From an uncultured Prevotella sp. (GTDB taxonomy: Bacteria > Bacteroidota > Bacteroidia > Bacteroidales > Bacteroidaceae): DNA of 25,245 nt. This document shows positions 7,516-14,779 of the stretch, one piece after another (position 1 is the first letter of the stretch; each line of letters starts with the position of its first letter). Both the position numbers and the translations under genes were made by a program. The notes under the pieces were generated by a model, which was not told the origin of the DNA, made no database searches, and saw only the letters and a list, made by a program, of their open reading frames with translations. The stretch covers positions 1-25,245 of the forward strand of contig CALCUV010000147.1 in assembly GCA_937906765.1 (NCBI GenBank), in the 5' to 3' direction.

Positions 7516-7806
7516 TTATTCGCCGTAAACCTTAGTTGTCTGCTTCATTACGATACCCCAGAAGTAACTCTTGGTGTAAGAATCTACGTGAGAAATCTTT
7601 GTAATGCCAGCCTGCTTTGCAGCCTTATCAATACCGTTTTCATCACCCTTAGAACTCCAAGTCCACAAGTAGATAGTGCTTTCAGCAACACCACACTTTG
7701 TACCGAAGGGGTTTGTTGTAACTGCAACAGGATTTGACACCGTTGCACAGCTTGTTACCATTGCGCATGCAAGTACTGCAGCTGCAGCATTGAATGTACG
7801 CTTCAT
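7516..7806 (-). CDS. TRL-like family lipoprotein
   Basis: A 96-residue lipoprotein. I chose the ATG at 7806 because it opens directly onto a lipoprotein signal with C20 in VTSC. A longer frame from 7905 would put 33 unrelated residues before it. The mature part shows the TRL-like family pattern: a GTKCGVAESTIYLW segment, GDENGIDKAAKQAGI, KISHVDSYTKSYFWGI and a C-terminal TKVYGE. Such proteins are small envelope lipoproteins with no known activity. The gene starts 88 bp after another lipoprotein gene on the same strand and ends at a terminator. Confidence 0.82.
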   Translation of the reverse strand: MKRTFNAAAAVLACAMVTSCATVSNPVAVTTNPFGTKCGVAESTIYLWTWSSKGDENGIDKAAKQAGITKISHVDSYTKSYFWGIVMKQTTKVYGE

Positions 7807-7894
7807 AATAAAAGTTTTTAAGTTGTTAACATATACGTGGGATTCTCCCATTGTTATCAAGAAATAGAGAGTTGAATGGTAAATTGCTTTCCAC

Positions 7895-8794
7895 TTACTC
7901 CGCACGGGTAATTATAAACTCTACGCTGTAGTAGTCAAAGGCTTCTACAAAAGCTTTTTTGTATGCTTCCAATGCTTCGTCTGTCACTTCAGGAGCAACA
8001 CCGCCTTCAAACAACATGAGTGCATAACCGATAAACATTTCAGCTACGTCTTCTTTATCAAACACAAAGAATGCTGTGTTCTTGTCATTGCTCTGAAAAA
8101 CCTTAAAGGTGGATTCTATCTCATGCTGAGCCGTTTCACCACTAACGGTCATATTCAACCCATCGATTGCATAATTCTTAGTCATACGAACTTCCGCATC
8201 ACCCTTCAAGACATCATAGGTAAAAGTTCCATCATTATTGAAGGCAACATTACGGAAATAGCGCTTAGCGGCATATTTGATAAACTCACCGCTGAGTTGT
8301 GAAGTCTGCATGATTGTAGGAGGCACAACTTCTCCGTTAATCGTACCACCAGGAATTACAATTTCATCCTTCACGGGTTTTGCGCTAAACGTAATGTTAG
8401 AGTAATTCCAATTACCCACCAAAATGGTTTCATCAGCCAATCTTGAATAGGTGTAGACGCCATAGGTTGTGTTTACCGTAAGTGTGTTGTCGCTAATAGC
8501 GAAAGTACCAGAAACCTGATTGCCGTCTTCAAAAGAGATACTCAATTTGTTTCCATTCACCGTAAGGGCACCAGGAATCTCATCATAAGAGACATAGTTG
8601 TAAACTCGATAAGCAACAACACTATTGTCGTCGTTGATAATCAAAAGGTCTCTGAGCGTTTCTGACTTGCTATACCATCTACCCTTCAAACTTACGGGGG
8701 TAGCAGTGTTGTCATCATCAGAATCACATGCAACGAAACTGACACTCATAAGAATGGCCATCATCGCCATCACAAACATTTTCAAATTTTTCAT
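7895..8794 (-). CDS. Two-unit lipocalin-like lipoprotein of unknown function
   Basis: A 299-residue lipoprotein with C23 (SFVAC) followed by an acidic DSDDDN stretch, the pattern linked to surface export in Bacteroidetes. The mature part seems to hold two related units. Unit 1 starts at LKGRWYS (about residue 36) and unit 2 at LVGNWNYS (about residue 126). Each opens with a G-x-W turn followed by alternating beta-strands, as in lipocalin-like domains of Bacteroidetes lipoproteins. I do not recognise a named family with certainty. It starts 45 bp after the end of the decayed M13 peptidase gene and precedes the TRL-like lipoprotein, so all three may once have formed a lipoprotein operon. Confidence 0.65.
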   Translation of the reverse strand: MKNLKMFVMAMMAILMSVSFVACDSDDDNTATPVSLKGRWYSKSETLRDLLIINDDNSVVAYRVYNYVSYDEIPGALTVNGNKLSISFEDGNQVSGTFAISDNTLTVNTTYGVYTYSRLADETILVGNWNYSNITFSAKPVKDEIVIPGGTINGEVVPPTIMQTSQLSGEFIKYAAKRYFRNVAFNNDGTFTYDVLKGDAEVRMTKNYAIDGLNMTVSGETAQHEIESTFKVFQSNDKNTAFFVFDKEDVAEMFIGYALMLFEGGVAPEVTDEALEAYKKAFVEAFDYYSVEFIITRAE

Positions 8795-8839
8795 ATTACT
8801 ATTTTTATTAAGTGGATTAATGTGTGTTAGTGTTGTTTA

Positions 8840-9455
8840 TTACCAAATTGTAATGCGCTTGTCTGCGGGCAAATAGAGGGCATCACCTTCCTTCACATTA
8901 TAAAGGTCATACCACGCATCCATGTGTTGCACCATACCGCTCACGCGCACCATGTTTACAGAATGTTCATCCACCAATTGTTCTTGGAACTCTTCTTCTG
9001 TATATTCCACTCGGTAACGATAAGCATAGTGTTCGAAGAATGCGCGTTGTTGCGCTTTCAATGCCTCTCCAGTTATGCCTTGCTTCGTGAGATAAGCGGT
9101 AAGCGCGTCAAAGGCAAGGTTCAAACCGCCAAGGTCGGCAACATTCTCACCAATCGTAGTTGTAGTGGGCGCATAGATACCGGGCTTTAATTCAAACGTA
9201 CCAATCTGCGCGCTAAAGGCTTCGTTCAAGGCTTCAAATTGAGTTCGGTCTCCAGCTGTCTTCCAAACCAGCGTGCCATGCTCCGTTTACATAAGCATAG
9301 AAATCATCACCTGCAAGGTTTGGTTCAGAATCACCTGGCAACTTAGAGGAATTACCACCACCCGAATTATCGTCATCACTACATGAAGCAAAATTGAAGT
9401 TTGTGAACACGACAAAGAGCACAAGCAACCAATTCAAAAATTTCACATTCTTCAT
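8840..9455 (-). pseudogene. M13 (neprilysin/PepO-type) metallopeptidase lipoprotein gene with internal out-of-frame deletion
   Basis: Both ends of an M13 zinc peptidase are present and the middle is gone. From ATG 9455, a lipoprotein signal (C25, then SDDDN) leads into DDFYAYVNGAW, the family's N-terminal signature. Soon after, the frame is lost and ends at 9234. In another frame, from about 9286 down to 8840, the sequence reads EHGTLVWKTAGDRTQFEA, then TIGENVADLGGLNLAFDAL (third zinc ligand Glu and following Asp), and ends with the normal C-terminus LPADKRITIW. The HExxH zinc motif and some 450 residues of a usual ~670 are missing. The junction lies near 9276-9287, where the two frames overlap. 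The product cannot be an active peptidase. Confidence 0.88.
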
Positions 9456-9820
9456 TTTGTATAAATTGTAACTAATAATTTTCTCGTACATCCTCTTTCC
9501 GACCTCGAAAAAACTATATGAGATTTAGGAAAAACAAAGTCTCAAACAATTTTTCTTAAGTCTCAAATAATTTCAACTCTTAGTAACTTCATTTGACGCA
9601 TCATTAAAGCAGATTAAAATCTTACAAATTGCATCTATTTCACAAGGGGCATCCTCATTCATATAATAGTGGAATTAGCAATATGTCATAAGTTGAACGC
9701 CACTACGTCTGACACCCGCTTTATATATTTTTTACAAATTTAGTTGGATATTTTCACCCCTTGAAATTTCAAAATCCTACATTTTATGCTATATCACAGA
9801 CTTTTATGTCAAAATTACAG

Positions 9821-9843
9821 AAATGTAAACATAAATGTAAACA
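9821..9843. repeat. 11-bp direct repeat upstream of the TPR-HTH gene
   Basis: AAATGTAAACA occurs at 9821-9831 and again at 9833-9843, a 12-bp period. It lies 33-55 bp upstream of the candidate -7 box at 9876. It could be an operator for a helix-turn-helix protein, though the surrounding DNA is very AT-rich. Confidence 0.45.
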
Positions 9844-9875
9844 GTAAAACTTACGCTCGCTTCCTATAATTTACA

Positions 9876-9883
9876 TAAATTTG
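9876..9883 (+). promoter_or_regulatory. Candidate -7 box for the TPR-HTH gene
   Basis: TAAATTTG matches TAnnTTTG and lies 124 bp upstream of the ATG at 10007. No TTTG stands at the proper -33 distance, so activation by a factor bound at the neighbouring direct repeat is conceivable. Confidence 0.4.
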
Positions 9884-10006
9884 CATTATGTAATTTTAAA
9901 GATTTACAGAATTCAACAGTGTATTTACACAAATAAAAGTTTATCACCAGACTTAAATTGATTAACTACATAACTTCCGCAAATATCAAAAAGCAACAAC
10001 AAGAAT

Positions 10007-11923
10007 ATGCACACCCACTTTTGGAGTAAAATAATCGTTTTTTGTATCTTGGCGGTATGGTCGTGTTGCTCATGTTTTGCAGATGACGGACTCTACCAAC
10101 AAGCAAGAACTTTGCAACGCGAAGGCAAGTTTGATGAAGCCATCGCCACCTTTCAAAACTTCTTGACGCAACCCGTAGATGAGAAGGATTTTAACGAGCA
10201 AGAATATAGGTTTTACACCGAAGCGTTGATGCAGTTGATGAATACCTACCAAAGCAAAGGTGCTCCTGAAGCGTGTGTCGTTGCCTTGCAAGAAGTGTTT
10301 AAGGCATCAGCTATTTTACAACACCAATGTTTGAGAGATTACTACTCCGTATTGGGGTATGCTTTGTCGCGCACAGAAAACATGAAGGAAGCGGAAGAGA
10401 CAACACTGAAAGCCCTTACCCTCCCCTTAAATCAAGCGACTCCCGAGCGCTATTTCCGCGATTATGCCTATGCTGCGGCGGTGTTTTACAGCAATCCGAA
10501 CTATCAGAATGAAGTTATCAACTGGTGCGAAGAGGCATTGCGACAAGCAGATTTGTGTGAAAACACGTCGGGGAAACAATGGGTGACCGCCATGTTGGGA
10601 GCGCTCTACAAGCGAAACGGACATCTCAACAAAGCCTTAGCACTCTTTCAACAAAGTAAAGAGGAAGCCGAACGCAAAGGCGACAATTTGGGGTTGCTCA
10701 ATAGTCTCCACGCCATAGTTGACCTCTTCTTATATTGGCAAACTCCTGAATATGCCAACATTTATGCCTCTGAAGCTCTGCACATAGAGAACACCATGAC
10801 GGAAAAGAATCCCATGATTTCGGCACAGACATTTATAAATAAAGGAAGGATAATGTTGCAACTGGGCGAGGTAGATTCTGTGGCGGTATATACCGAACGC
10901 GCACGACAACTTTGCCACTCCCTACCCTACAATAGCGGTATGGTAGATGTCAACTTATTGCATGGCACTTTCCTAACGGAACTAGGCGGTGATTCACTCC
11001 AATTGGGCATTCAAGAATTACAACAAGTAGTTCAGAAAGCAACTCCCCACAACCGCGCAAAAGCTTATCATCAGTTGGGCTTGACGTATTTAAAACTCGA
11101 AAAGTTTGGCACGGCGGAAGCAATGCTTGACAGCATGTACGTATTGCTCCACCCTGGCGACGCTACTACGCATATCCGTATTGACTACCAATCCATACTT
11201 AACCATTACCTTAAAAGCAAGAACTATAAGAAGGTTGAGCAATACACTCAACTGATGCTTCAAGAACGTCAAGCGTTCAAGGAAAAGAAGTTGAACTTCA
11301 ACATTGTTGAGAGTATCGTTAATTTACAAACGGCTCAGAAGCAACAAGAGTTGGAACTCTCACAGCTCCGACAAACCAACCAACTTCTCATCTTCCTTTG
11401 TTGCATGGGCATCACCGTTATCATCATTGCGGTCATCACCATGCGCTTCTTGAAACAACGAAAGGCGCACGCGATACAAATGAAAGAAGCCGATGAAAAA
11501 CTCACTTCGCTTGTGGAACAACTCCATCAATCAAATGCAGAAAATGGCATAAGAGCGCAGGAAGTCAAAGAGTTGCTTGAAGATAAGGATAGGAGACGAG
11601 AGTTTGAAATCCTCACTCCCTCCGTGCTTCAAACGAGCGGGGAAACAAAATTCCGCCAATGCTTCGAATTGCTTCACCCACTTTTCCTCCCCCGCCTCCG
11701 CGAAAGAGTGCCCTCTGTCACTCGCCGAGAAGAACTCCTCTCTATGCTCATCATTCTCAAGCAGGACAACAAACACATTGCCGAACTCTTGGCCATTGCT
11801 CCCAGAAGCGTCCTCATGCTTCGCCATCGTTTCCGTCAAAAAATAGGCATGACCACCGACTTATCGCTTGAGGATTTCATTGAAGACACACTGCACCAAC
11901 CCGCAACAACTGAAGAACAATAA
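10007..11923 (+). CDS. TPR/transmembrane/HTH signalling regulator
   Basis: A 638-residue protein of a layout common in Bacteroidetes. It has a signal peptide (residues about 1-25), then some 400 residues of helical TPR repeats starting at LYQQARTLQREGKFDEAIATF, predicted periplasmic. A coiled coil precedes one membrane segment at about 460-483. A cytoplasmic coiled coil (about 490-530) leads to a C-terminal LuxR-like helix-turn-helix at about 571-615 (VTRREELLSMLIIL, then KHIAELLAIAPRSVLMLRHR). It should sense an envelope signal and bind DNA from the membrane, but no target is known. It is flanked by a long control region and a terminator, so it is monocistronic. It stands divergent to the lipoprotein/peptidase-remnant group. 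Confidence 0.8.
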   Translation: MHTHFWSKIIVFCILAVWSCCSCFADDGLYQQARTLQREGKFDEAIATFQNFLTQPVDEKDFNEQEYRFYTEALMQLMNTYQSKGAPEACVVALQEVFKASAILQHQCLRDYYSVLGYALSRTENMKEAEETTLKALTLPLNQATPERYFRDYAYAAAVFYSNPNYQNEVINWCEEALRQADLCENTSGKQWVTAMLGALYKRNGHLNKALALFQQSKEEAERKGDNLGLLNSLHAIVDLFLYWQTPEYANIYASEALHIENTMTEKNPMISAQTFINKGRIMLQLGEVDSVAVYTERARQLCHSLPYNSGMVDVNLLHGTFLTELGGDSLQLGIQELQQVVQKATPHNRAKAYHQLGLTYLKLEKFGTAEAMLDSMYVLLHPGDATTHIRIDYQSILNHYLKSKNYKKVEQYTQLMLQERQAFKEKKLNFNIVESIVNLQTAQKQQELELSQLRQTNQLLIFLCCMGITVIIIAVITMRFLKQRKAHAIQMKEADEKLTSLVEQLHQSNAENGIRAQEVKELLEDKDRRREFEILTPSVLQTSGETKFRQCFELLHPLFLPRLRERVPSVTRREELLSMLIILKQDNKHIAELLAIAPRSVLMLRHRFRQKIGMTTDLSLEDFIEDTLHQPATTEEQ

Positions 11924-12016
11924 GAAAGGTCTTTGTGACCCACTTTTCAGGAAAGGAGTAAAAACAGTTCGCCTTTACAATCCCCATAGGTTTAATCCCT
12001 ATGCCACACATAAAAT

Positions 12017-12052
12017 AAAAGCAGGAATCACATCGCTGTGATTCCTGCTTTT
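12017..12052. terminator. Bidirectional terminator between the TPR-HTH gene and gdhA
   Basis: A perfect 16-bp stem, 12017-12032 with 12037-12052 (AAAAGCAGGAATCACA and its complement), carries a TCGC tetraloop. A- and T-runs at both ends let it serve both convergent genes. Confidence 0.92.
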
Positions 12053-12079
12053 GCTTATCAAGTAATTTCTGACTATACT

Positions 12080-13414
12080 TTAAATAACGCCTTGTTGCAT
12101 CATTGCGCGCGCCACTTTCATGAAGCCGGCAATGTTTGCGCCTTTCACGAAGTTGAGGTAGTCATCCGTCTTGCCGTAACGCACACATTGGTCGTGAATA
12201 TCCTTCATGATTTGGTGGAGACGAAGATCCACTTCTTCGTTTGACCAACTTAAGTGCATGGCATTCTGAGACATTTCAAGTCCAGAGGTAGCTACACCAC
12301 CCGCATTCACTGCCTTACCAGGGGCAAAGGGAGTTTTGGTTGCCACAAAGTAATCTACGGCTTCGGCAGTACATCCCATGTTGCTGACTTCCGCCACAAT
12401 CTTCACACCGTTTGCCACAAGTTGCTTCGCATCTTCTTCGTTGAGTTCATTCTGCGTAGCACAAGGGAGCGCAATATCCACGGGCTGTTCCCAAGGTTTC
12501 TTACCGGGATAGAAGGTTGCTTCGGGGAATTCCTCAGCGTAGGGAGCCACAATGTCATTACCCGAAAGGCGGAGTTCGAGCAAGTAATCAATCTTTTCAC
12601 CGCTCACACCCGTGGGGTCATACACATAACCGTCGGGACCAGAAAGCGTAACGACCTTCGCACCTAACTCTGTGGCCTTCTTTGCTGCGCCCCAAGCGAC
12701 ATTACCAAAACCAGAGATGGCAACGGTCTTACCCTTGATTTCCATATTATAGTCAGCACACATCTGCTCTACGAAGTAAAGCGCACCGAAACCCGTTGCC
12801 TCAGGACGGAGATTGGATCCGCCAAATTCCATACCCTTACCAGTGAAAGTGCCCGTATGTTCACGCGCCAACTTCTTATACATGCCGTAAAGATATCCCA
12901 CTTCACGACCGCCCACACCGATATCGCCAGCAGGAACGTCCTGATCGGGACCAACATTACGCCACAATTCCAACATGAACGACTGGCAGAAGCGCATAAT
13001 TTCGGCATCGCTCTTTCCGCGAGGCGCAAAGTCAGAACCGCCCTTTGCTCCGCCCATGGGGAGTGTGGTCAAGGCATTCTTAAAGGTCTGTTCAAAACCC
13101 AAGAATTTCAGAATACTGAGATTTACTGAGGGGTGAAAACGAATACCGCCCTTGTAGGGACCAATGGCATTATTAAACTGCACACGGTAACCGATGTTAA
13201 CATGAATTTCTCCCTTATCGTCCGTCCAAGGAACGCGGAAGGTCAGAATTCTGTCAGGTTCAACAAGGCGCTCAATGATTTTAGCACGTTCAAATTCAGG
13301 GTGCTGATTATACACATCTTCAATAGAATGAAGAACTTCGCGAACCGCCTGCAAAAATTCGGGTTCGCCTGGATGCTTAGCAGCTAATTGCTGCATGATA
13401 AGGTCAGTCTTCAT
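12080..13414 (-). CDS. gdhA: Glutamate dehydrogenase, hexameric GdhA type
   Basis: GdhA converts 2-oxoglutarate and ammonium to glutamate with NAD(P)H in the cytoplasm. I place the start at 13414 (MKTDLIMQQLAAKHP), giving 444 residues, close to the ~447 of classical GdhA. A frame open to 13444 would add ten atypical residues. Visible motifs are the substrate-binding YKGGIRFHP, the catalytic lysine K124 in PMGGAKGGSDF, D164 in PAGDIGVGGRE, and the dinucleotide-binding AISGFGNVAWGAA. Codon use is typical of the first 19.7 kb, with about half of prolines as CCC. The gene is flanked by terminators on both sides and is therefore a single-gene unit. Preference for NADP over NAD cannot be read with certainty. 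Confidence 0.96.
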   Translation of the reverse strand: MKTDLIMQQLAAKHPGEPEFLQAVREVLHSIEDVYNQHPEFERAKIIERLVEPDRILTFRVPWTDDKGEIHVNIGYRVQFNNAIGPYKGGIRFHPSVNLSILKFLGFEQTFKNALTTLPMGGAKGGSDFAPRGKSDAEIMRFCQSFMLELWRNVGPDQDVPAGDIGVGGREVGYLYGMYKKLAREHTGTFTGKGMEFGGSNLRPEATGFGALYFVEQMCADYNMEIKGKTVAISGFGNVAWGAAKKATELGAKVVTLSGPDGYVYDPTGVSGEKIDYLLELRLSGNDIVAPYAEEFPEATFYPGKKPWEQPVDIALPCATQNELNEEDAKQLVANGVKIVAEVSNMGCTAEAVDYFVATKTPFAPGKAVNAGGVATSGLEMSQNAMHLSWSNEEVDLRLHQIMKDIHDQCVRYGKTDDYLNFVKGANIAGFMKVARAMMQQGVI

Positions 13415-13520
13415 GATATGAAACTGGGTTAGTAAAGGCGCCACGCTGGTTACGAAGCGCTATGGTATAGATGGGTAGTTTTAAAAGGCGATACGAACTC
13501 CGAAGTCTCGTATCACAATG

Positions 13521-13528
13521 CAAATGTA
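13521..13528 (-). promoter_or_regulatory. Candidate -7 box for gdhA
   Basis: On the minus strand this reads TACATTTG, an exact TAnnTTTG match, 107 bp upstream of the gdhA ATG. It lies directly downstream of the antiterminator gene's terminator hairpin. The expected -33 position falls inside that hairpin and does not match. Confidence 0.4.
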
Positions 13529-13532
13529 AAGA

Positions 13533-13559
13533 AAAAAGGGGACACGCAGTCCCCTTTTT
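13533..13559 (-). terminator. Terminator of the UpxY/NusG-like gene
   Basis: An 11-bp perfect stem (AAAAAGGGGAC at 13533-13543 with GTCCCCTTTTT at 13549-13559) closes a 5-nt loop. It lies 11 bp past the stop at 13570, with T-runs on either strand. Confidence 0.88.
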
Positions 13560-13569
13560 CATAAATATT

Positions 13570-14205
13570 TTAACCTAACGACGCTTCCGCCGACTTTTCG
13601 TCTTCAATCTTTTCAACGAGCACGGCGGGCAATGCCGTTGTTGCCACGGCAGCAATCCCCTCGAGTTGCACCACAACGCGACGTTCATGTTTGCGTGACG
13701 TACTGAGATAAATGCCTTCCACTCCCTCAAAAGGTCCTGCCACAACGCGCACACGCTGTCCCGCCTTCCAGTTGATTTTCTGTGCTTCCAGAAACTGCAC
13801 ACGCTCCACTTGATTGCCAGCAATCGCAATAAAGTTCTGCATTTGTTGGCGCGGCACGATTACAGGTGTGCGCCCCACTCGCTTCATCCCCTCATACACG
13901 TCACGAAGCATGAAGTTGAAATCCAACTTATAGGGATGGGCCGCCTTGAGTTGCATCAAGCGCTTGTAACTTGTATGCACAAACACATAATTATTCAGTG
14001 CCACCTTCACGTCATAGCAGAAGCGCCCCTGCTTGTCTCTGCGACGCGTGCGCCTCATGGGCACAAAGGCCTCAATCTGTCCCAGTTCGCGGAGCAATTC
14101 TTTCACCTTCAATTCCGTGCGATAAGCAACGAGCAACACATACCAGTGAGTTTCCTCACCAGTAGGTTTTCCTCCTTTCGATTGTGAATTTAGGGGTTGT
14201 TGCAT
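13570..14205 (-). CDS. UpxY/NusG-like specialised transcription antiterminator
   Basis: A 211-residue NusG paralogue. An NGN domain begins at THWYVLLVAYRTELKVKELL (from about residue 19) and extends to about 128. A linker is followed by a KOW motif at about 146-175 (KAGQRVRVVAGPFEGVEGIYL). Phrases such as EAFVPMRRTRRRD and ALNNYVFVHTSYKRL are typical of the Bacteroides UpxY type. Those proteins normally lead capsule or exopolysaccharide operons and help RNA polymerase read through their long leaders. Here no polysaccharide genes follow. The gene has a consensus promoter at 14262-14293 and its own terminator, and gdhA is the next gene. It must act in trans or be a leftover of a lost locus. The housekeeping NusG is an unlikely alternative, given the length and sequence. 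Confidence 0.8.
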   Translation of the reverse strand: MQQPLNSQSKGGKPTGEETHWYVLLVAYRTELKVKELLRELGQIEAFVPMRRTRRRDKQGRFCYDVKVALNNYVFVHTSYKRLMQLKAAHPYKLDFNFMLRDVYEGMKRVGRTPVIVPRQQMQNFIAIAGNQVERVQFLEAQKINWKAGQRVRVVAGPFEGVEGIYLSTSRKHERRVVVQLEGIAAVATTALPAVLVEKIEDEKSAEASLG

Positions 14206-14261
14206 GGTTATTTCACGGTAATTTAAGGTGTTGCGTCACCCAAATTGGGCACAAACACTGA

Positions 14262-14293
14262 CAAAGGTAAATAAAATTAACCACCCTGCCAAA
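14262..14293 (-). promoter_or_regulatory. Consensus promoter of the UpxY/NusG-like gene
   Basis: On the minus strand, TTTG (14290-14293) and TACCTTTG (14262-14269) are separated by exactly 20 bp, a perfect fit to the Bacteroidetes consensus. The leader would be about 50 nt, ending at the ATG at 14205. Confidence 0.85.
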
Positions 14294-14449
14294 TTTATCA
14301 GAAAGAGGGAGAGGTAAAAATTTTCCAATTTTGCGGAACCATAGCGCTCCAAACGCTTTTTCGCCCCTGTAAATTAAACTTCCCCACCCCCACATCACGC
14401 CTTCGCAAAACCACACCACTAATAGGGAAAACAAAAAGTATTTTGAGAG

Positions 14450-14491
14450 AAACAAAGAGTATTATCGTACGCACAATAATACTCTTTGTTT
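14450..14491. other. Strong isolated hairpin
   Basis: A perfect 16-bp stem, 14450-14465 (AAACAAAGAGTATTAT) with 14476-14491, encloses a 10-nt loop. It lies about 290 bp past the stop of the sensor kinase gene and 157 bp upstream of the antiterminator promoter. It may be a distal terminator for the kinase transcript, but its T-runs are short. Confidence 0.5.
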
Positions 14492-14570
14492 TACCTCTTA
14501 TGAATATCTCAATTCTTTTTAGAAAAGGATTCTCACCGAAGATTGCACTAATCATTACAATCTGGATGGT

Positions 14571-14680
14571 GTTTTAGAGAACATGAATCTCACGAATAAC
14601 ACGAATCCTTGCGGAGCTTTAGCTTGCTCATCGCATGGTCATTCATGTTATTCGTGAGATTCGAGTTCTAAAAAAAACAC
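14571..14680. repeat. About 110-bp inverted-repeat element, MITE- or REP-like
   Basis: A 29-bp arm at 14578-14606 pairs with 14641-14669 with about 26 matches. The conserved core is GAATCTCACGAATAACA. The arms extend outward imperfectly (GTTTTAGA on the left, TCTAAAAAAAAC on the right). The 34-nt centre (14607-14640) contains a small GAGC/GCTC stem. It encodes nothing and lies in the 574-bp gap at 14206-14779. Apart from this element, the hairpin at 14450 and the promoter at 14262, I see nothing in that gap. A copy elsewhere would confirm a mobile or dispersed repeat. None occurs in this window. Confidence 0.6.
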
Positions 14681-14779
14681 GTGGCGTATGCCCCTTGTAA
14701 TAGTTATTTGCACTAAGGTTACTGGACAGCAATAATATCAATACATCAAAAACTTGCAAGCAACGCGCCACGCGCCACC

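Larger units (their letters stand above)
9456..10006. other. 551-bp AT-rich divergent intergenic region
   Basis: This gap separates the decayed peptidase gene (minus) from the TPR-HTH gene (plus). It holds no credible reading frame. It contains an exact minus-strand TAAATTTG at 9735-9742, a plus-strand TAAATTTG at 9876-9883 and an 11-bp direct repeat at 9821-9843. A divergent control region is the simplest reading. Confidence 0.6.

Noticed and set aside
8840..9491. Two separate small genes (8840-9229 and 9234-9491)
   Set aside because: They are the C-terminal and N-terminal ends of one M13 peptidase in two frames. The first has no real start codon and the second loses the family pattern just after VNGAW, so I list one pseudogene.
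14298..14555. Minus-strand frame of 85 codons upstream of the antiterminator gene
   Set aside because: It spans the consensus promoter and the 14450-14491 hairpin, and its residues resemble no protein.
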